Assembly (NCBI GenBank): GCA_050330975.1
Contig: JBHJHK010000518.1
Coordinates: forward strand, 1 to 6,946
DNA: 6,946 nt
Source: JBHJHK01 sp050330975
Lineage (GTDB): Bacteria; Pseudomonadota; Gammaproteobacteria; Competibacterales; Competibacteraceae
Direction: 5' to 3'
Each line of letters opens with the position of its first letter. The first letter of the stretch is position 1. The translations under genes were made by a program, and so were the position numbers. This document shows positions 3,510 to 6,946 of the stretch, piece by piece. The notes under the pieces were generated by a model that saw only the letters and a list, made by a program, of their open reading frames with translations, was not told where the DNA came from and did not search any database.

Positions 3510-6260
3510 CAAGACGATATCATCGCCGCTGGCAGCGGCGGTCACGCTTGTGTCATTCAACTCGACGGTTCGGTGCGCTGTTGGGGCAACGACGAGTTCG
3601 GCCAAGCATCCCCTCCCACTGGGGCCTTTGTTCAACTCAGCGCCGGTTTTATCCACACCTGTGGCCTACGGGCCAACGGCGAAGTGGTGTGCTGGGGCGC
3701 TCGGACCGATGAACTCCTCGCCCCGCCAGTGGGGATCTTCAGCCAAATGAGTACCAACCTCAATCACGCCTGCGGCGTTCGCGACGATGGCACCCTCAGC
3801 TGCTGGGGACGGGATACCGAGGGCCAGGCCAGCCCCCCGCCGGGTGTTTTCAGCCAGGTGAGCGCTGGTGCCAGTCACAGTTGCGGGTTGCGGGAGGATG
3901 GTACGGTCAGCTGTTGCGGCCGCAACCTCGAAGGTCAAGCGACTCCCCCAGCGGGGAGCTTTGTCCTGGTGAGCGCGGGCTTCGACCACACTTGTGGACT
4001 GAGCGTTGATGGTGCCGTGAAGTGCTGGGGTCTCAACGATGTGGGCCAACTCAGTGCACCATCGGGTACCTTTGCCCATCTCAAGACGGGGGTCAGCCAG
4101 ACCTGTGCCGTGCGCACCAATGGTAGCCTCGCCTGTTGGGGAACCAATAACGGTGGTCAGTCGAGCCCTCCAGGGGGAACCTTCACCCGTGTCAGTGCTA
4201 GCGGCTTGCACGCTTGTGGGGTGGGTATCGATGGCACCGTTCGCTGTTGGGGGTTTGACGCCAGTGGCCAGGCGGTTCCCCCCGCCATTCCCCTCGTCCA
4301 AATCAGCGCCGGAGGCTTTCACAGCTGTGGAGTGGGTACCGACGGTGCGATTCGCTGTTGGGGTGACAACAGCGACGGCCAGGCCAGCCCCCCCAGTGGG
4401 GACTTTGTCCAAGTCAGCGCCAGCTTGACCTATAGCTGTGGTTTGGGTAGCGACGGTGGAGTTCGCTGTTGGGGTGACAATAGCGATGGCCAAGCCAGCC
4501 CCTCTTCGGGGGCCTTTACCCAGGTGGACTCAGGCCGCCACCACAGTTGTGGGTTGCGCGTCGACGGTAGCATCAGTTGTTGGGGTGACAATAGGGCTGG
4601 CCAAGCCAGCCCCCCCATGGGTATTTTTACCGGAGTCAGCGCTGGCCATTTCCACAGCTGTGGGGTGCATGTTGATGGCACGGTCAGTTGTTGGGGTGAC
4701 AATAGGGCTGGCCAAGCCAGTCCTCCCCCGGGAAGCTTTTTGGCCGTCAGCGCCGGGGAGGCCCATACCTGCGGTTTGCGCCAGGACAACACCCTCAGTT
4801 GCTGGGGGTCAAATTTAGAGGGCCAGGCGAGTCCCCCCTTGGGGTCGTTTTCCCAAGTGGCGGTGGGGGATATCCACAGCTGCGCCTTGGGCTTCGACGG
4901 TGCGGCGAGGTGTTGGGGCAACGACTTCTACGGGCAATCCAGCCCACCCATTGGCACCTTTACCCAGCTCAGTGGCGGCTTTCTCCACACCTGCGGTCTG
5001 CGTCCCGACCAGACCGGCGAGTGCTGGGGCTACAACGGCTTTGCGCCCATCACTCCCCCGGGGGATCTGACGGCCATCGCCGACCCCACCTCGTTGCGCC
5101 TCGATCCCACCCGGCTGTTCAATGTTTCCACCTTGGGGGTAGTGGCCGGTGATGGCCTCCAGGCGGGCTTTATCGTCACGGGGTTTGAGCGGCCCTTTGC
5201 CGTCCTGGGGGAAGCCGTCGACAGTTCCCTCGATGCTCGGCTGGTCCTCACCACCTTCCCCGATGGCCAGCTCATCGATCAAAATGATACCTGGCAACAA
5301 CACCCCACGGCCCAGGAGTTAGCCAGTACTCTGCGCAGTCCCGCCACTGCCAACGATGCTGCCTTTATCGCCACCCTCGGGCCCGGGGCCTATGTGGCCA
5401 CCATGGTGAGCCAAGACGGCCAGGCGGCGCCGGGTATCGTCTCGGTCACCGCCTTGGACGATCGAGACGATACCTACCCCCTCAATCTCTCCACCCAGGG
5501 CAGTGGCGCTATGACGGCGGGGTTTATCGTTACGGGCAACGCCAGTCGTTGCTATGTGGTGAAGGCCGAGGGGATAGGTGCTGGGGCGATGTCCGATCCC
5601 GCCTTGGTGGTTCGCCGCTTGGATGAAACGGCAGAGGGAACCATTGTCGACGCCAACGACGACTGGACCAGCCATCCCACCGCTGAGTTGGTGGCAGCGG
5701 CGGGTTTTGCCCCGCTGCGGGAAGCCGAGGCGGCCTTGGCGGTGCGCCTGAGCGAGGGCGTTTACCTAGCCGAGCTGTTTAGCATGCGGCAAAGCGAGGC
5801 CCAGCAACGGGCCATCGTCGCCGCCACCGAGGTTGTGGACGATCCCGCCTTGTCCGACTGCGACAATCCCACTCCCTTTCAACCCGTGCCGGTGGACGAC
5901 ACCGTCGGTGATGGGGTCGCCGTGTTGACCCTGCAAATGGTGGCGCCGACCAATCGCTGTGTCACCCAAGACAACAACCACTGCTTGGCCCACCAGGCTA
6001 CCCGCAACGTGGCCCTGCGGGAACCCGTCGAACTGATTGCCCAAGCCCAATCCAATCGCACCGATGATCCACTGACCTTCGACTGGCAAATCGATGATAC
6101 GGCCCTGATCGAGGAGTTGGCCTCCAACCGCTTGCGGGTGCGTTTTCAAAACGTGGGCAACCAGGACGTGACGGTGATCGTGAGCAGCCCTGCCGCAGGG
6201 AGTTTGTCCACGACCATGCGCCTTCGCGTCCTAGACCCCGACGCCGGCAGGGGACGTTGA
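3426..6260 (+). CDS. Secreted RCC1/BLIP-II-like double beta-propeller protein, paralog 2 (944 aa)
   Basis: Paralog of the 119-2995 product with the same order of parts: signal peptide 1-28 (cleavage after GYA), 14 repeats at residues 38-548, two beta-sandwich modules (about 563-678 and 684-799) and a PKD/Ig-like C-terminus (about 819-936, with LTFDWQ and QDVTVIV). An in-frame ATG exists 15 bases upstream at 3411. I prefer 3426 because the paralog has ATC at the equivalent of 3411 but keeps the ATG equivalent to 3426, and because MKSS then starts both proteins. A weak GGAA at 3413-3416 would suit the 3426 start. Unlike paralog 1, repeats 3 and 12 have no 8-residue insert, and module B has a 4-residue insertion (RRLDETAEGTI). 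Repeat 4 has CCG for CWG. Repeats 8-11 are unusually alike. It is probably exported to the periplasm or cell surface. Ligand and role are unknown. Confidence 0.93.
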   Translation: MKSSALRWLPTKGFALGLFAVLALPGYAQDDIIAAGSGGHACVIQLDGSVRCWGNDEFGQASPPTGAFVQLSAGFIHTCGLRANGEVVCWGARTDELLAPPVGIFSQMSTNLNHACGVRDDGTLSCWGRDTEGQASPPPGVFSQVSAGASHSCGLREDGTVSCCGRNLEGQATPPAGSFVLVSAGFDHTCGLSVDGAVKCWGLNDVGQLSAPSGTFAHLKTGVSQTCAVRTNGSLACWGTNNGGQSSPPGGTFTRVSASGLHACGVGIDGTVRCWGFDASGQAVPPAIPLVQISAGGFHSCGVGTDGAIRCWGDNSDGQASPPSGDFVQVSASLTYSCGLGSDGGVRCWGDNSDGQASPSSGAFTQVDSGRHHSCGLRVDGSISCWGDNRAGQASPPMGIFTGVSAGHFHSCGVHVDGTVSCWGDNRAGQASPPPGSFLAVSAGEAHTCGLRQDNTLSCWGSNLEGQASPPLGSFSQVAVGDIHSCALGFDGAARCWGNDFYGQSSPPIGTFTQLSGGFLHTCGLRPDQTGECWGYNGFAPITPPGDLTAIADPTSLRLDPTRLFNVSTLGVVAGDGLQAGFIVTGFERPFAVLGEAVDSSLDARLVLTTFPDGQLIDQNDTWQQHPTAQELASTLRSPATANDAAFIATLGPGAYVATMVSQDGQAAPGIVSVTALDDRDDTYPLNLSTQGSGAMTAGFIVTGNASRCYVVKAEGIGAGAMSDPALVVRRLDETAEGTIVDANDDWTSHPTAELVAAAGFAPLREAEAALAVRLSEGVYLAELFSMRQSEAQQRAIVAATEVVDDPALSDCDNPTPFQPVPVDDTVGDGVAVLTLQMVAPTNRCVTQDNNHCLAHQATRNVALREPVELIAQAQSNRTDDPLTFDWQIDDTALIEELASNRLRVRFQNVGNQDVTVIVSSPAAGSLSTTMRLRVLDPDAGRGR
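3537..5069 (+). repeat. Array of 14 RCC1-like 37-residue (111-bp) repeats, paralog 2
   Basis: Repeats start at residues 38, 76, 113, 150, 187, 224, 261, 298, 335, 372, 409, 446, 483 and 520. From the second onward the period is exactly 37 codons, more regular than in paralog 1. All 14 keep C-x9-C. Repeat 7 has PPAIPL and repeat 14 has PPGDL where the others have PP-x-G-x-F, the same exceptions as in paralog 1. Repeat 2 is irregular in both genes. So the two arrays correspond repeat for repeat and existed before the gene duplication. Confidence 0.9.
4573..4720 (+). repeat. 37-bp exact direct repeat inside repeats 10 and 11 of paralog 2
   Basis: Positions 4573-4609 and 4684-4720 are identical over 37 bases, spaced 111 bp apart, and encode the S-C-W-G-D-N-R-A-G-Q-A-S core. 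The corresponding parts of repeats 8 and 9 (CWGDNSDGQAS) are close variants. Identity at third codon positions shows recent duplication or gene conversion rather than selection on protein alone. Confidence 0.85.
5112..5822 (+). other. Tandem beta-sandwich modules A and B, paralog 2
   Basis: Residues about 563-799. Module A has FNVSTLG, GFIVTG, FAVLGEA, LIDQNDTW and HP. Module B has LNLSTQG, GFIVTG, YVVKAEG, IVDANDDW and HP. The stretch coding NLSTQGSGAMTAGFIVTGNA is unchanged at protein level from paralog 1, making this one of the best conserved parts of the pair. Module B carries a 4-residue insertion after RRLD. Confidence 0.7.
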
Positions 6261-6288
6261 TGGCTTTGGGTTGTGTGCTCGATCTCCA

Positions 6289-6310
6289 GCTCCCCCTTTA
6301 GTGGGGGGGC
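6289..6310 (+). terminator. Terminator-like GC hairpin after paralog 2
   Basis: GCTCCCCC (6289-6296) pairs with GGGGGGGC (6303-6310) through 8 pairs including one G-U, with loop TTTAGT. It starts 29 bases after the stop codon. The following sequence is pyrimidine-rich (CCCTTCTATCCTC) rather than a clean T-tract, so intrinsic termination is plausible but not certain. A second C-run at 6333-6340 could compete for the G-run. Confidence 0.45.
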
Positions 6311-6513
6311 GCCCTTCTATCCTCTATCCTTACCCCCCCCTTCTCTCACCATAGTCTGCACTAACACTTTGACCACAGCTCAATGGCTGCGCCATGGCCG
6401 TCGTTGTGGGATTAGTTTTCACTAGGTCACGGAAAACATGGGACCCAGTTCCCTCCCCTCAAACCCAGTCCATCACTAACATAATAACCATCCGGTCAGC
6501 ATCAAATACACAC

Positions 6514-6581
6514 ACATGACCTCAGTGGATGGCTACTCAATCCACATTCCTCAGGTGAACTAAGTCTCATTGAGGTCATGT
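6514..6581. repeat. Nested inverted repeat with two possible foldings
   Basis: ACATGACCTCA (6514-6524) is the exact reverse complement of 6571-6581. After one mismatch, TG (6526-6527) pairs with CA (6568-6569). Inside, GTGGAT (6525-6530) is the reverse complement of ATCCAC (6540-6545). A second CCTCA at 6549-6553 can compete for the TGAGG at 6571-6575. It lies about 100 bases before the third gene. It could be a leader RNA structure, a paired operator or a small repetitive element. No T-tract follows. Confidence 0.55.
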
Positions 6582-6666
6582 CAACGCTGCCGGTCGTCCC
6601 TGAAAGGGGATTCTAAAAAACATATTCGATCTTGGGACCACAGCGGGCCACAGCCCCTGACTCAGC

Positions 6667-6670
6667 GGAG
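6667..6670 (+). promoter_or_regulatory. Ribosome binding site of third gene
   Basis: GGAG, with an 8-base spacer to the ATG at 6679. This is the only clear Shine-Dalgarno in the window. It supports the third reading frame as a real gene and contrasts with the two large genes, which have none or a weak one. Confidence 0.65.
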
Positions 6671-6678
6671 ACTTTACC

Positions 6679-6946
6679 ATGGCCAATATCAACACCACCC
6701 TCTCCCAGCAGAGCTTTGCCGACTACCAACTCCACGCCACCGCCCAGTTCAACGCCCCATCCCCCTGCATGACCCAAGCCCCCCAGAGCCAGGGCACCCT
6801 CATGCAGCAGCAAATGGCCGTCATGCAGCAGATGCTCCAGCTCATGCAGCAGATGCTCAGCAACATGCAAGACGGCCAAGGATGTGGCCATGGCCCAGCG
6901 CCCAGCGGTCCCCAACCGAGTCAAGGCTGTGGCACCCCCCACCTCC
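6679..6946 (+). CDS. Met/Gln-rich coiled-coil protein, N-terminal 89 residues (3' truncated by window edge)
   Basis: Unrecognised protein, open to the window edge, with 89 complete codons visible. The start is supported by GGAG at 6667-6670. There is no signal peptide: the N-terminus is polar (MANINTTLSQQSF). About residues 42-64 form three heptad units of type MQQxMxx with Met at core positions 42, 49, 52, 56, 59 and 63 and Leu beside them, predicting a short amphipathic coiled coil. Of 89 residues, 19 are Gln and 9 are Met. After residue 65 it becomes Gly/Pro/Gln/Cys-rich (DGQGCGHGP, SQGCGTP). It lies 418 bases after paralog 2, beyond a hairpin, so it is probably transcribed separately. Polar, Gln/Gly-rich composition with a short helix recalls harpin-like secreted proteins, but the Cys residues fit poorly and I make no functional claim. 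An antisense frame over the same bases is a shadow. Confidence 0.7.
   Translation, partial: MANINTTLSQQSFADYQLHATAQFNAPSPCMTQAPQSQGTLMQQQMAVMQQMLQLMQQMLSNMQDGQGCGHGPAPSGPQPSQGCGTPHL

Larger units (their letters stand above)
6261..6678. other. Spacer between paralog 2 and the third gene
   Basis: No gene is supported here. The first 50 bases hold a strong GC hairpin after the stop of paralog 2. The middle (6361-6415) has weak nested complementarity: CCACA 6373-6377 with TGTGG 6405-6409, and ATGGC 6383-6387 with GCCAT 6391-6395. The right third holds the inverted repeat at 6514-6581. The stretch at 6601-6626 is AT-richer (TTCTAAAAAACATATT), but I cannot assign a confident -35/-10 pair for the third gene. 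Confidence 0.5.

Noticed and set aside
6613..6942. Antisense frame of 109 codons (His/Leu/Gly-rich)
   Set aside because: It is the complement of the Met/Gln-rich ORF. The His/Leu richness comes from reverse-complemented CAG/ATG/CTC codons, and the sense frame has a good ribosome binding site.

Overview
The window is GC-rich (roughly 60% by eye) bacterial DNA, almost all coding on the + strand. It holds two long tandem paralogous genes and the first 89 codons of a third gene that runs off the right edge. Both large products begin with a Sec-type signal peptide, so they are envelope or secreted proteins. Their domain families (short RCC1/BLIP-II-like beta-propeller repeats, then beta-sandwich modules of a type common in secreted proteins of Proteobacteria and Verrucomicrobia) suggest a Gram-negative bacterium. 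The taxon cannot be fixed from this sequence. There are no RNA genes, insertion sequences, integrases or CRISPR arrays.

Layout: 1-118 is the leader of paralog 1. 119-2995 is paralog 1 (958 aa). 2996-3425 is a spacer whose last ~116 bp matches the leader of paralog 1 and carries a good -10 box plus a 15-bp palindrome. 3426-6260 is paralog 2 (944 aa). 6261-6678 is a second spacer with a terminator-like hairpin near its start and a nested inverted repeat near its end. 6679 to the edge is a Met/Gln-rich coiled-coil ORF.

Both large proteins share one architecture: signal peptide (residues 1-28), 14 repeats of about 37 residues each with a conserved C-x9-C-W-G core, two tandem beta-sandwich modules (GFIVTG ... 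NDxW ... HP), and a C-terminal PKD/Ig-like domain. The repeats carry two Cys each. Repeats 7 and 14 break the loop consensus at the same point in both proteins, which I read as two consecutive seven-bladed propellers.

The paralogs come from a duplication that included the promoter. Since then the repeat arrays have been reshaped within each gene: an 8-residue insert appears in repeats 3 and 12 of paralog 1 only, and repeats 8-11 of paralog 2 are homogenised. This looks like a family diversifying its exposed surface, for example an adhesin or ligand-binding protein. The ligand and function are unknown and that role is inference.
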